A stretch of 64,000 bases of DNA, from assembly GCF_023721835.1 (NCBI RefSeq), contig NZ_JAMKFE010000014.1, forward strand, positions 62,001-126,000, written 5' to 3'. Position numbers and translations under genes: made by a program. The notes under the pieces are model-generated. The model worked only from the letters and a program-made list of their open reading frames with translations, searched no databases and was not told the origin of the DNA. Of the stretch, positions 1 to 9,114 are shown piece after piece. Position 1 is the first letter of the stretch; the number at the start of each line of letters is the position of its first letter. The stretch is from Caldimonas mangrovi (lineage in GTDB: Bacteria > Pseudomonadota > Gammaproteobacteria > Burkholderiales > Burkholderiaceae_C).

Positions 1-844
1 AGCCGAGCGCATCGACCGGCTGGCGGACGAGCTGCATCCTTCTCGACACGCCATCGAGGCGAACCGTCTGCGTTTCGTCGCCGGCTTGCCGGCCTTCGCT
101 CAACGGCGCGAGAGCGTGGCCGCCATATCGCTTGGTCGCCGCAAGGGCCTGCCGCGCGGCTGCCGGCAGCGATTCGAGGGGACGGTACATCAGCGCCGGC
201 TCCGACGACAGGAAGATCACACCGAACTCGTCGGCCACCGCGATCGACTCGAGGCCGCCGCGTCGGGACACGAACAGCGTGCGCAAATCGACTTTCACGA
301 CCACCACGCCGAGGGTCTGGCCGGCGTCGGTGACTCGGCTGGCGAGGAAATAGCCGGGTTCGCCCGTGGTGCTGCCCACGGCGTAAAAGCGGCCGAAGCC
401 ACGCTGGAGTGCGCCGGTGAAGTAGGGTCTGAAAGCGTAGTTCTGCCCGACGAAGGACGAAGGCTGGTGCCAGTTGCTCGACGCCAGGGTGTGACCCGTC
501 GGGTCGATGACGTAGGTCGCCATGATTTCACCCCGCGCCGCGACCTCCTGGAGGAACAGGTTCGCTGCCGTCCGCGACGCCTGCTCGCCGGGCTCGCGCA
601 GCACCGCGACCACCCGAGGATCAAGGGCGAGGATGCGCGGCAGCGATTCATGCCGTGCCAGCAAGGACGTCAGCGTGGAGGTGAACGACCTGAGCCCGTG
701 CGACGCGCTCTCAGCCTGCGCCTGGGCCACGCGTTTCAGCGCGGCCTGGTAGGTGAGCGCACCGAACGCGATACACACGATCAAGGCGACGGCGCTGCTC
801 CAACGCTGCCTGGACTCGTTTCGCTCCTTTGCCGCAGGGTCCAT
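1..844 (-). CDS. DctB-like sensor histidine kinase, N-terminal part (cut by window start)
   Basis: The visible 281 residues are the sensor half of a membrane histidine kinase. There is one hydrophobic segment at about residues 15-36, then a periplasmic double-Cache/PAS-like domain. The blocks NYAFRPYF (135-142) and FYAVGSTTGEPGYF (153-166) are typical of DctB, the sensor for C4-dicarboxylates that normally pairs with the sigma-54 activator DctD. The kinase domains lie beyond base 1. The start is supported by a strong Shine-Dalgarno sequence (AAGGAGG) about 7 nt upstream of the ATG. The ligand is inferred from the family and could be another small carboxylate; the partner regulator is not visible. 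Confidence 0.8.
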   Translation of the reverse strand, partial: MDPAAKERNESRQRWSSAVALIVCIAFGALTYQAALKRVAQAQAESASHGLRSFTSTLTSLLARHESLPRILALDPRVVAVLREPGEQASRTAANLFLQEVAARGEIMATYVIDPTGHTLASSNWHQPSSFVGQNYAFRPYFTGALQRGFGRFYAVGSTTGEPGYFLASRVTDAGQTLGVVVVKVDLRTLFVSRRGGLESIAVADEFGVIFLSSEPALMYRPLESLPAAARQALAATKRYGGHALAPLSEGRQAGDETQTVRLDGVSRRMQLVRQPVDALG

Positions 845-985
845 GCCCAGCCTCCTTCGTTGCTGAAGCGTACCGCCAAGCGCTCCTCGCTGGGGATTCA
901 ATTCCCTCCTGAACAGCCGGCACCTCCTGCGAGAGCCGGGTTGCCGGCACCACGGAGGCGCTTCCCCGGCGGCGCCCGCCTCGCT

Positions 986-1846
986 CTACCGCGCCAGCGT
1001 GCGGGTGAACTGTTCCTCCATCGCATTCGCTGCCGTCGAGCGCGCCGAGGCCCGGCTGCGCACGACGGCCACCTCCAGCTCGGGCAGCGACGGCAGACCA
1101 TGCCGCGCGTCGAGTTGCACCAGGTGCGGCGGCACGCTGCAGCGCGTGAGCACGGCGACCGCCAGGCCGCTTTCCACCGCCGCGATCTGGCCCGCCAGGC
1201 TGGAGCTGTTGTAGACCAGCCGGTACGCCCGCCGTTGCATCGCGAGCGCGGCCAGTGCGTCCTTGCGCGCACGGCTGCCCGCCTCGTAGACGGCGACCGG
1301 CAACGGCTCGCGCCGCCAGGCTTCGTACGCGGCGGCACCCACCCACACCAGCGGCTCGCGAAACAGCAGCGTGCCGCGCCCGGGGCGGTCGCGCGAGACG
1401 AGCGCCAGGTCGATTTCGGCCCGATGCAGCCGCGGCAGCAGTGCAGTCGACTGCTCGCAGATCAGCGAGATCTCGACGCCCGGGTGCCGGGCCGCGAAGG
1501 TGCGCAGCACCGGCGCCAGGTAGGCCACCGCGTAGTCGTCTGGTACGCCGAGCGTGACGCGGCCGGTGACCGAGGGCCCGCGCAGCGCCTGTTGGGCCTC
1601 GGCGTGCGCTTCGAGGATGCGACGGGCGTGCGGCAGCAGTTGCCGGCCGGTGGCGGTGAGCGCTACATGGCGTGCGTCGCGCGTCAGCACCGGTGCGCCG
1701 ACGGCCTGCTCGAGCTTTTTCAACTGCATGCTGAGCGCCGACTGCGAGCGGTGCACCAGGGGCGCCGCGGCGGTCAGCGTCCCGGCGTCGACCACCGAGA
1801 CAAAGGCTCGCAGCCAGTCGAGCTGCAGATCGGAGGAGTCCATCAA
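986..1846 (-). CDS. LysR-family transcriptional regulator
   Basis: A 286-residue protein of normal LysR length. The N-terminal winged helix-turn-helix covers about residues 8-65 (TLTAAAPLVHRSQSALSMQL), followed by a periplasmic-binding-protein-like effector domain containing GRVTLGVPDDYAVAYLAP. It is transcribed divergently from the EamA permease at 1894, with only 47 bp between the genes, so it probably controls that transporter and itself. A perfect palindrome overlaps its start. Two consecutive ATG codons make the exact start ambiguous by one residue. The effector is unknown. Confidence 0.9.
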   Translation of the reverse strand: MMDSSDLQLDWLRAFVSVVDAGTLTAAAPLVHRSQSALSMQLKKLEQAVGAPVLTRDARHVALTATGRQLLPHARRILEAHAEAQQALRGPSVTGRVTLGVPDDYAVAYLAPVLRTFAARHPGVEISLICEQSTALLPRLHRAEIDLALVSRDRPGRGTLLFREPLVWVGAAAYEAWRREPLPVAVYEAGSRARKDALAALAMQRRAYRLVYNSSSLAGQIAAVESGLAVAVLTRCSVPPHLVQLDARHGLPSLPELEVAVVRSRASARSTAANAMEEQFTRTLAR

Positions 1847-1875
1847 TTCGATCGTCGAATGGAATTTCTTCGAAG
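1846..1875. promoter_or_regulatory. Candidate LysR operator between divergent genes
   Basis: ATTCGA-TCG-TCGAAT is a perfect 6+6 inverted repeat at 1846-1860, followed by the 8-bp palindrome CTTCGAAG at 1868-1875. Both lie in the 47-bp gap between the lysR gene and the EamA gene. A T-N11-A palindrome here fits LysR binding sites. The assignment is inferred from position and symmetry. Confidence 0.45.
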
Positions 1876-1893
1876 TATGCGCTTTTCATATGC

Positions 1894-2829
1894 ATGGACG
1901 AACGGCAAAGTGCCGGCATGGACTTCGCGAATGCACGGCGGCCGGGCCGCACCGAATGGAGCGACAGCACCCGCGGCACGGCGTTGATGGCTGCCGGCGG
2001 GGTGCTGCTCGGCACGCTGGGCGTCTTCATCGAAGAGGCCGGCCAGCACCCGTTGACCGCCGTATGGTTCCGCTGCGCATTCGGCGTGCTGGCGTTGCTG
2101 GCCTGGGGCGCATGGAGCGGCCAGTTGCAGGAACTGCGGCTGCGCGGACGCGCGCTGGCGGTCGCCCTTACCGTGGGCATGCTGGTGGTGTTCAACTGGG
2201 GCCTGTTCTTCGCGGCCATCCCGCGCACGTCGATCGCGGTCGCCACGGTGGCCTTCCACGTGCAGCCGGTCTGGGTGATGGTCTTCGGCATGCTGTGGCT
2301 CGGCGAGCCGGTCTCGCCGCGACGGTTGGCGGCGGTGGCGGTCGCGCTGGCCGGCCTGGTGCTGGCCACTGGGCTGGCGGGGGGCACCGGGCGCCCGCTG
2401 GACGCCGGCTTCCTCACTGGGCTGGCGTGCGCGCTCGGCGGCTCGTTGAGCTACGCCGCCGTGACGCTGCTGGCGAAGCTCGACCGCCGCATCGGTTCCT
2501 TCGCGCTCGCGAGCTGGCAGTGTCTGGTTGGCACGGTGCTGCTGGCTGGGTGGCCGTGGTGGCACGGCTGGCCCGCTGCATCCCCGGCATGGGCCTGGCT
2601 GGCCGGGTTGGGCGTCGTGCACACCGCCCTGGCCTATGTGGTGCTCTATGCCGGCATGCGGCGCCTGCAGGCCGCACAGGTGGCGCTGCTGCAGTTCGTC
2701 TACCCGATCAGCGCCATCGTCTTTGACGCTGCCGTGTATGGCAGGTGGCTGGCACCGGCGCAATGGATCGGCGTGCTGATGATGGGTTTGGCGCTGTGGG
2801 CCGCACACGAGGCGAAGCCGACGCAGTAG
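1894..2829 (+). CDS. EamA/DMT-superfamily permease
   Basis: A 311-residue inner-membrane protein with about ten hydrophobic segments in two EamA repeats, as in RhaT/YdcZ/RarD-type metabolite exporters of the drug/metabolite transporter superfamily. Motifs such as PLTAVWFRCAFG and the second-repeat stretch VHTALAYVVLYAGMRRL are typical. The substrate is unknown; amino acids or related metabolites are common for this family. It faces a LysR gene divergently, which is probably its regulator. No clear ribosome binding site precedes the first ATG, so the next Met at 1918 is an alternative start. Confidence 0.87.
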   Translation: MDERQSAGMDFANARRPGRTEWSDSTRGTALMAAGGVLLGTLGVFIEEAGQHPLTAVWFRCAFGVLALLAWGAWSGQLQELRLRGRALAVALTVGMLVVFNWGLFFAAIPRTSIAVATVAFHVQPVWVMVFGMLWLGEPVSPRRLAAVAVALAGLVLATGLAGGTGRPLDAGFLTGLACALGGSLSYAAVTLLAKLDRRIGSFALASWQCLVGTVLLAGWPWWHGWPAASPAWAWLAGLGVVHTALAYVVLYAGMRRLQAAQVALLQFVYPISAIVFDAAVYGRWLAPAQWIGVLMMGLALWAAHEAKPTQ

Positions 2830-2840
2830 CATCGCGTGCC

Positions 2841-3584
2841 ATGAGCACGACCCTGGACCTCGTCAACGCGCTGAAGGCCGAACTGAAGGCGGCCGGCATC
2901 ACCTACGCCGAACTGGCACCGCAGCTCGGCATGGCCGAGTCGAGCATCAAGCGCATCTTCGCCAAGGGCGACATGCCGCTGTCGCGCATCGACGAGATCT
3001 GCCGCGTGCTGAAGCTCGACTTCGCCGACCTGGCACGCAAGGTGGCCGACGCGCAGCCGCTGCGGCGCGAACTGACGCTGGAGCAGGAGAAGGCCGTCGT
3101 GGCCGACCGCCGCCTGATGCTGGTGGCGATCTGCTGCCTGAGCCAATGGACCTTCGAGCAGATCCTGTCGACATACACCTTCACTGAAGCCGAGGGCGTG
3201 AAATACCTGGCCCAGCTGGACCGCGTCGGCATCATCGAACTCAAGCCGATGAACCGCTACCGCCTGAAGGTCGCCAAGGGATTCCGCTGGCGTCCGCACG
3301 GACCGGTGATGCAGTACTTCCGCGAACAGGTGGTCGACGACTACTACAGCGGGGGCTTCGATGGAGAAGGCGAGATGCTGACGCTGGTGCACGGCCAGAT
3401 CGGCAAGAGCCTGGCCAACCTGTTCAACGAGCGGTTGCAGCGCGTGGCGCAGGACTTCGCGCACCAACACCTGGCCGACCAGAAACTGCCGGCGGCGCAG
3501 CGCGCGCCGTACACGCTGGTGATCGGCATGCGCTCCTGGCTGTTCGCGGCCTTCCGCGACCTGAAGCGCGACAACGCAGACTGA
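2841..3584 (+). CDS. XRE-type helix-turn-helix regulator with C-terminal ligand-like domain
   Basis: A 247-residue protein. Residues about 5-65 form a lambda-repressor-like HTH (TYAELAPQLGMAESSIKRIF, then MPLSRIDEICRVLKLDFADL). The C-terminal 170 residues show no family I can name; they contain a second winged-helix-like stretch (WTFEQILSTYTFTEAEGVKYLAQLDRVG) and a helical tail. The gene starts 11 bp after the EamA permease in the same direction and may be co-transcribed with it. The start chosen is the internal ATG at 2841, because upstream in-frame codons overlap the EamA gene. The target promoters are unknown. Confidence 0.75.
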   Translation: MSTTLDLVNALKAELKAAGITYAELAPQLGMAESSIKRIFAKGDMPLSRIDEICRVLKLDFADLARKVADAQPLRRELTLEQEKAVVADRRLMLVAICCLSQWTFEQILSTYTFTEAEGVKYLAQLDRVGIIELKPMNRYRLKVAKGFRWRPHGPVMQYFREQVVDDYYSGGFDGEGEMLTLVHGQIGKSLANLFNERLQRVAQDFAHQHLADQKLPAAQRAPYTLVIGMRSWLFAAFRDLKRDNAD

Positions 3585-3605
3585 ACGAACGCCGCGCCCG
3601 GTGCC

Positions 3606-5237
3606 TCAGCGGCTGCGGGCGGCCGACGCCATCGTGCGCGGGTCGTCGACACGGCTGAGGTGCACCTGCGTACCGTAGCTGCGGTATTGGCGGTGCAGTT
3701 CGTTCACTTCCATCGCCAGCATCTGCGCGTCGGCAATGGCGCGATGATGGCGCTCGAGCGTGTGGCTGGCCATGTCGATCAGCTTTGCGTTGAGCGTCTT
3801 CTTCGCATGCGCCAGCAGCGCCACGACCGCCTCGCGGGGCTTGCCTTCGATGCTGTAGCTGACCGCTTCTTCGGCCGCGCTCGACACATCGGCATAGGCT
3901 TGCCGCAGGATGTTCAGGAAGACCTCCCGCCCGCGCACCGCGCAGCCGAGCAGCTCGGTGGTGGTGCGCGACACCGCGAAGCGGCGCGCCAGCAGGTCGA
4001 CCTGGTGCTCGGCGTCCTCGAGCCGGACCTCGGTGACGTGCAGGCGCGACAGCAACATCAGCAGGTTGGTCGCAGCCTCGAATTCGAAGTTCGGCTCCCG
4101 GATCTCGTCCACCAGGCGCCGGACGCCGGCGACCGCTTCGCCCACCTCGCGACGCGACAGATGCAGCAGCGCCGACAGCACCGCCTCGAAGCGGCGCAGC
4201 CGCGGGCTTTGCGGTGCCTGCTGGCGCGCCACCACCATGCTGTCGAGCGAGCGCTTCAGGTTCAGCGTCTCGCCCGCGTCGAACTGCAGCGTGCCCAGCA
4301 GCACCAGCCCTTGCAGATCGAACACCTTGGAGTGCAGCCCGAGCCGGCTCGCCTTCTGCAGTGCGTCCGCCGCTTCCTTCGGGTCGCCGTAGTAGAACGC
4401 CAGCAGCCCCAGCTTCACGTGCCGGGCGACGCTGCCGGGCGTCAGCCCGCTGGCACGCCGCAGGCAGTCGATCGCCTTGTCGGACTCGCCTTCGTCGAGC
4501 AGCACCCGGCCCATGACGTCGTAGGCGTCGGCATACCCGGGCTGCTCGGTCAGCAGGCTCTCGAGCGTGCGGCGCGCCTGGAAGGCCCCGCCCGCCTCGT
4601 ACTGCGTGCGCGCCAGTCCCAGGCGCGCCCACGGCAAGGCACGCACCTGCAGGATCGCCGAGAACATCTTCTGCGCCGCATGCGGCTTGCCCAGGCGCAG
4701 CCACAGCTCGGCACCGATGCGTGCTGCATGCACCCAGTTGGGCCCGTGCGTGTCGAAGCGCACCTGGCACAGCTCGGCCGCCTCGAGGAACTGCTCGGCC
4801 TCGACGTGAGTCAGGATGTCGCGCAGCGACTGCTTGCGCTGGCGGGCCTGCACCAGCCGCTCGCGCAGCGCCTGCTCGGTGTGCGGCTTGATCAGGTACG
4901 CGTCGAGTGCCGCCTCGGCCGCTTCGGCCACATGCGCGTAGCCGGCCTCGCCGGAGATCATCACCACCACGCTCGACAGCGGCAGCAGGTTCGCCAGCCG
5001 CAGATCGTCGAGCAGGTCCTGGCCGGTCATCGGCTCGTTCTCGAACTCGTACTCGCACAGCACGATGTCGAAGTGGCGGTTCTCCAGCACTTTGCGCGCT
5101 TCAGTGGCGCGGCTCGTCTGCGTGATGTGGGAAATGCCGAACTCGCGCAGCATCGTCGTGAGAATGCTGCGGGACGTCGGGTTGGCGTCCACCACGAGGG
5201 CGGTGGCGCTTTGTATGGTGGGGTCCAGCAGCTTCAC
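3606..5237 (-). CDS. Receiver-domain protein with TPR repeats (degenerate receiver)
   Basis: A 543-residue cytoplasmic protein with an N-terminal CheY-like receiver (about 12-130) and tetratricopeptide-like helical repeats over most of the remainder. The receiver keeps one acidic-pocket Asp (D17), the Ser (S95) and the Lys (K117). The second acidic residue is Ala (A18), and the phosphoacceptor position, 45 residues after D17 as in CheY, is Glu (E62 in IVLCEYEF). It therefore probably works without phosphorylation, possibly in a constitutive state. The GTG start at 5237 has AAGGAG just upstream, which is better than the upstream ATG giving 22 extra residues. Its role is probably protein-protein scaffolding; no partner is visible. 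Confidence 0.75.
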   Translation of the reverse strand: MKLLDPTIQSATALVVDANPTSRSILTTMLREFGISHITQTSRATEARKVLENRHFDIVLCEYEFENEPMTGQDLLDDLRLANLLPLSSVVVMISGEAGYAHVAEAAEAALDAYLIKPHTEQALRERLVQARQRKQSLRDILTHVEAEQFLEAAELCQVRFDTHGPNWVHAARIGAELWLRLGKPHAAQKMFSAILQVRALPWARLGLARTQYEAGGAFQARRTLESLLTEQPGYADAYDVMGRVLLDEGESDKAIDCLRRASGLTPGSVARHVKLGLLAFYYGDPKEAADALQKASRLGLHSKVFDLQGLVLLGTLQFDAGETLNLKRSLDSMVVARQQAPQSPRLRRFEAVLSALLHLSRREVGEAVAGVRRLVDEIREPNFEFEAATNLLMLLSRLHVTEVRLEDAEHQVDLLARRFAVSRTTTELLGCAVRGREVFLNILRQAYADVSSAAEEAVSYSIEGKPREAVVALLAHAKKTLNAKLIDMASHTLERHHRAIADAQMLAMEVNELHRQYRSYGTQVHLSRVDDPRTMASAARSR

Positions 5238-5388
5238 GGTTCGCTCCTTGGGGGCGAGCGGCACAGGCCACGCCCGAACGATGCGGGCAGACGTCAAGCC
5301 CACTGGGCCGTCAACCGATCGGCATCAATGGCGTTCGGCCGCGAACGGCCTTGCGGCTTTGCAGGTGGCCGGCGCCTGCGTCATACGT

Positions 5389-6606
5389 TCAGACGATACC
5401 CCGGTCGCGCAACTGTTGTAGTTGCTCAGGTGTAACGCCGACCTGGTGCAGCACGGCCGCGGTGTCCTCGCCCAGCCGGGGCGCACGGCGAGCGATGCCG
5501 CCGGGTGTCTCGCTGAGGACCGGCACCACGCCCGGCACCTCGACGCTCAAGCCCTCTGCGCTGATGACCCGTTGCAACATGCCGCGGGCACGGTAGTGCG
5601 GGTCCTCGGCGATGTCCTTCGCGCTGTAGATGCGCCCGGCCGGCACATTGGCCGCGGTCAGCGCGTCCAGCACCTCGGCCACGGTACGGCTTGCGGTCCA
5701 GGCGCCGATGGCGCCGTCGATCTCCTGCACCCGTTGCACGCGACCGACGTTGCTGGACAGCGCCGGGTCGCGGCCGAGATCGTCCCGGCCGATCGCGCTC
5801 ATCAGGCGCTTGAAGATTGAGTCGCCGTTGCCGGCGACCAGCACCCAGCCGTCGGTGCATGCATAGGCATTGCTCGGTGCGATGCCGGGCAGCGCCGAGC
5901 CGGCCGGCTCGCGCACGGTGCCGAACGCGCTGTACTCGGGCAGCAGGCTTTCCATGCAGTTGAACACCGCTTCGTACAGCGCCACGTCGACCACCTGGCC
6001 GCGGCCGCTGCGATGGCGATGCTGCAACGCCATCAGCACGCCGATCACACCATGCAGCGACGCCAGCGTGTCACCGATGCTGACGCCCACGCGCACCGGC
6101 ACGCGGCCGGGCTCGGCGGTCAGGTAGCGCAGGCCGCCCATCGCCTCGGCCACCACCCCAAAACCGGGGCGGTCCTTGTAGGGCCCGGTCTGCCCGTAAC
6201 CGCTGATGCGCAGCATCACCAGCCCCGGGTTGCTGCGGCTCAACTCGTCATAGCCGAGGCCCCAGCCTTCCATCACGCCAGGCTTGAAGTTCTCAACCAG
6301 GATGTCCGCCTCGTCGATCAGGCGGCGCACGATCTCGCGCGCCTCGGGCTGCCGCAAGTCCAGCGTCACGCTCTTCTTGTTGCGCGACTGCACCTGCCAC
6401 CACACGCTGGTGCCCTCGTGCAGCAGGCGCCACTGGCGCAGCGGGTCGCCGCCGGACGCGGTCGAGCTCGCGGGCGGCTCGATCTTGATCACCTCGGCAC
6501 CGAAGTCGGCCAGCGTCTTGGCGGCGAAAGGCCCGGCAATCAGTTGCCCGAGTTCGAGCACCTTGAGGCCTTGCAGCGGGCCGGCGGGAGAGGCGGTATT
6601 CGTCAT
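5389..6606 (-). CDS. CaiB/BaiF family III CoA-transferase
   Basis: A 405-residue protein of normal family length. It carries the N-terminal LKVLELGQLIAGPFAAKTLADFGAEVIKIE signature region (shown here only as the block LGQLIAGPFAA), NKKSVTLDLR, DILVENFKPGVME and the GRGQVVDVALYEA block. Family III enzymes move CoA between organic acids. The residue aligned near the catalytic acid is Glu in LYEA, a variant also seen in sub-families close to hydroxymethylglutarate CoA-transferase. The start overlaps the stop of the upstream ChaN-like gene by 4 nt, suggesting translational coupling. The substrate cannot be decided from sequence. Confidence 0.87.
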   Translation of the reverse strand: MTNTASPAGPLQGLKVLELGQLIAGPFAAKTLADFGAEVIKIEPPASSTASGGDPLRQWRLLHEGTSVWWQVQSRNKKSVTLDLRQPEAREIVRRLIDEADILVENFKPGVMEGWGLGYDELSRSNPGLVMLRISGYGQTGPYKDRPGFGVVAEAMGGLRYLTAEPGRVPVRVGVSIGDTLASLHGVIGVLMALQHRHRSGRGQVVDVALYEAVFNCMESLLPEYSAFGTVREPAGSALPGIAPSNAYACTDGWVLVAGNGDSIFKRLMSAIGRDDLGRDPALSSNVGRVQRVQEIDGAIGAWTASRTVAEVLDALTAANVPAGRIYSAKDIAEDPHYRARGMLQRVISAEGLSVEVPGVVPVLSETPGGIARRAPRLGEDTAAVLHQVGVTPEQLQQLRDRGIV

Positions 6607-7418
6607 CGCGGTGTGGAAGCGGAAGCGGCGGGAACGGTGACGGCCGGCATGCCGCGCTCGCGCAGCGCGGCACAGTGGTCCTGCGGCGGCTCGGCCTGCG
6701 CCGGTCGCCACTCGTCGAAGCCCGGTTCAGCGCCCTCGGAATAGGACGACGCATAGCCGATGCTGCGGACCTGCAGCGGCACGGCCAGCGTGCCCAGATG
6801 CAGCGGCACGCCGGTCTCTTGCGAAGCATGCGCGGCACCGGCGAGCATCAGGACGATGGCCTCGGGCTGCGCGCCGGCGGCGGCACCGGCCAGGGCTTGT
6901 GCGAGGCTGAAGTCGCGCGCGATCTGCATGCGCACCATGGGCACGAGCTGCGCTTCGGGCAGCAGGTTGCAGTGGCCTTCGCGCACGGCCTCCAACAGCC
7001 GCGCATGTGCCTCGGGGGGGACCAGTTGGTCCCAGCGCGGTTGCTGCATGGCCTCGCGCAGCAGCGAACGCGGCAGGTTGCCACCGTACACCGGCACGCC
7101 GGCGCGCACCGCGTTCATCACGACGTCGCGATAACGCTGCCAGGGCCAGCCCGCCTCGTTCCAGGCCAGCGCGTCACGCACCGCGGTCTCGGCCGCGTCG
7201 GCGCCGAGGCCGCTGGTGCTGCGGCCGCGCTCGGCCATCTCGAGCACCAGCGCGTGCAGGCGGCCCTGCGCGGCGAGCCGCTGCACCGCGACAGCCGTCT
7301 GCCGCTGATGGTCGGCGTGATCGTGACGCTCGCCGAACAGCCACGCGCTCTGCGCGAGCGCGAGCGGCGGCATCAGCAGCACGGCAAGAAGGAACAGTGC
7401 GAGCAGGGGGCGACGCAT
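6603..7418 (-). CDS. ChaN-family iron-regulated (haem-binding type) protein
   Basis: A 271-residue exported protein: a short basic start, a hydrophobic segment (LLALFLLAVLLMPPLALAQ) and cleavage near residue 24. The mature part opens with GERHDHADHQ, the conserved His-rich motif of the ChaN/PhuW family, and has LVLEMAERG, typical of family members implicated in haem or iron handling. The last four bases overlap the CoA-transferase start. An alternative ATG lies 9 bases upstream. Iron or haem binding is inferred from family membership; no iron-responsive promoter was recognised. Confidence 0.72.
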   Translation of the reverse strand: MRRPLLALFLLAVLLMPPLALAQSAWLFGERHDHADHQRQTAVAVQRLAAQGRLHALVLEMAERGRSTSGLGADAAETAVRDALAWNEAGWPWQRYRDVVMNAVRAGVPVYGGNLPRSLLREAMQQPRWDQLVPPEAHARLLEAVREGHCNLLPEAQLVPMVRMQIARDFSLAQALAGAAAGAQPEAIVLMLAGAAHASQETGVPLHLGTLAVPLQVRSIGYASSYSEGAEPGFDEWRPAQAEPPQDHCAALRERGMPAVTVPAASASTPR

Positions 7419-7428
7419 GCCGGCCATC

Positions 7429-8355
7429 CTACGCGCTCCGCGGCGCCAGCCACAGCGAGCCGGCGCCATACCCGCTCAGGTAGTTCTGCAAGGCTGCAAT
7501 CGCATGCCGCACCTTTGCCGGCTGCGTATCGCGCCGGGGCGTGACGGCATACACGGGCAGCGAGGCCGGGCGCCATGACGGCAGCACGACCACGAGCGCC
7601 CCGCTGCGCAGCGACGCCTCGACATCCTGCACGCCGAGCACCGCCAGCCCCAGCCCGGCCTCGCACAGTTGCTGCAACGAGAGCTGGTTGTTGCTGGTCG
7701 CGCGCGACTGCACGCGCAGGCGCTCGACGGCCCCCCCGGGGCCGCTCAGTTCCAGATGCGGCCCCGAGCTGCGGTGCACCAGCCGCAGCCATTCGTGCTG
7801 CAGCAGCTCCTGTGGCGTGGTCGGCACGCCATGACGGGCGAGATAGGCCGGCGACGCGCACACCGCCAGATCCATCGCCGCCACCCGCTGCGCGACCCAG
7901 GTCGAATCGGGCAGCCGGCCGAAGCGGATCGCGAGGTCGATGCGGGCCTCGACGAGGTCGATCAGCGCGTCGTCGACCTCGAGGTGAACGGTCAGCCCCG
8001 GGTTGGCCGACAGCATCGGCGCCAGCGCCGGACCGAGGTGGCGTGCAAAACCCACCGGCGACGCTACCCGCAGTTCGCCGACCGGCGCGTCGCGCAACTG
8101 CGCCAGGTGCTGCTCGGCCCGGCGCGCAGCCGCCACCATGGCGGCGCAGCCTTCGTGAAAACGCTCGCCGGCCTCGGTCAGCCGCAGCTTGCGTGTCGAG
8201 CGGTGCAGCAGCGTGACGCCCATGTCGCGCTCCAGCACGCGCACCTGCTGGCTCACCGCCGACGGCGTGGTGCCCAGCGACCGGGCGGCCGCGTTCATCG
8301 AGCCGTGCTCGACCACGGTCGCGAACACTGCCATGCGCTTGAGCTGCTCGATCAT
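7429..8355 (-). CDS. LysR-family transcriptional regulator
   Basis: A 308-residue LysR protein with HTH MNAAARSLGTTPSAVSQQVR and an effector domain containing GELRVASPVGFARHLGPAL and DLAIRFGRLPDSTWVAQRV, typical of the LysR subgroup found beside quinone or NAD(P)-dependent oxidoreductases. It is divergent from the NAD(P)H-binding protein gene at 8473, a common arrangement in which the LysR protein controls the reductase. The short 10-bp gap to the ChaN-like gene downstream means those genes could be read through from it. Confidence 0.9.
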   Translation of the reverse strand: MIEQLKRMAVFATVVEHGSMNAAARSLGTTPSAVSQQVRVLERDMGVTLLHRSTRKLRLTEAGERFHEGCAAMVAAARRAEQHLAQLRDAPVGELRVASPVGFARHLGPALAPMLSANPGLTVHLEVDDALIDLVEARIDLAIRFGRLPDSTWVAQRVAAMDLAVCASPAYLARHGVPTTPQELLQHEWLRLVHRSSGPHLELSGPGGAVERLRVQSRATSNNQLSLQQLCEAGLGLAVLGVQDVEASLRSGALVVVLPSWRPASLPVYAVTPRRDTQPAKVRHAIAALQNYLSGYGAGSLWLAPRSA

Positions 8356-8362
8356 GCAGTTT

Positions 8363-8376
8363 TTCTAAATAAAGAA
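8363..8376. promoter_or_regulatory. Weak candidate operator in lysR/SDR intergenic region
   Basis: TTCT-N6-AGAA lies just upstream of the lysR start inside an A/T-rich patch of the 117-bp divergent region, where a LysR site or promoter would be expected. The symmetry is only 4+4, so support is weak. Confidence 0.25.
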
Positions 8377-8472
8377 TGTGATTTCACCAGTCTAGTTCAG
8401 CTCCGCTTGGATCTCTATCGTTCAGGTTCTCGCAGGCGCAGCGCCTGCCTTCACCCCCAGGAAAGGACTTTC

Positions 8473-9114
8473 ATGAAACTCGCCCTGATCGGCCCCACCG
8501 GATTCGTCGGCTCCGCGGTACTGGCCGAAGCATTGCAACGCGGCCACGCCGTCACCGCCCTGTCGCGCCAGCCGCAGAAGCTGGCGTCGCAGCCGGGACT
8601 CGCGGTCGTGCAGGCCGATGCGCTCGATGCGGCCCAGGTGGCCGACGCCGTGGCCGGCCACGACGCGGTGATCAGCGCCTACAACCCCGGCTGGAGCGAC
8701 CCGCAGATCCACGACAACTTCCTGCGCGGCACGCGTGCGATCTTCGATGGTGTCCAGCGTGCCGGCGTCAAGCGCCTGCTGGTGGTCGGCGGTGCCGGCA
8801 GCCTCTATGTGGCGCCCGGCGTGCAGCTGGTCGACACGCCGACCTTCCCCGAGCAGTGGAAGCAGGGCGCCCTGGCTGCCCGCGAGGCGCTGAACCTGAT
8901 TCGCCAGCAAAGCTCGCTGGACTGGACCTTCGTGTCCCCCGCGGTGTTCCTGGAACCCGGCGAACGCACCGGCCGCTTCCGCCTGGGCGGCGACGAAGTG
9001 CTGATGAACGGCGAGCAGCCGGCGCGCCTCTCGGTGGCCGACCTCGCCGTGGCGATCGTCGACGAGATCGAACAGCCACAGCACGTGCGGCAACGTTTCA
9101 CCGCCGGCTACTGA
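8473..9114 (+). CDS. NAD(P)H-binding atypical SDR protein
   Basis: A 213-residue protein starting with the Rossmann motif LIGPTGFVGSAVL, followed by ALSRQPQKL, the atypical short-chain dehydrogenase pattern (NmrA/NAD(P)-binding_10-like). The catalytic YxxxK of classical SDRs is not present; family members bind NAD(P)H and act as reductases or redox sensors. The mid-region VKRLLVVGGAGSLYV and WTFVSPAVFLEPGERTG match the sub-family well. The start is supported by an AGGA-rich ribosome site 8 nt upstream. It is divergent from a LysR gene that probably regulates it. Confidence 0.83.
   Translation: MKLALIGPTGFVGSAVLAEALQRGHAVTALSRQPQKLASQPGLAVVQADALDAAQVADAVAGHDAVISAYNPGWSDPQIHDNFLRGTRAIFDGVQRAGVKRLLVVGGAGSLYVAPGVQLVDTPTFPEQWKQGALAAREALNLIRQQSSLDWTFVSPAVFLEPGERTGRFRLGGDEVLMNGEQPARLSVADLAVAIVDEIEQPQHVRQRFTAGY

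Noticed and set aside
86-1987. Long plus-strand open frame (633 codons) opposite the sensor kinase and lysR genes
   Set aside because: It is antisense to two clear genes, is Arg/Gly/His-rich with no domain, and exists because high GC content makes stops rare.
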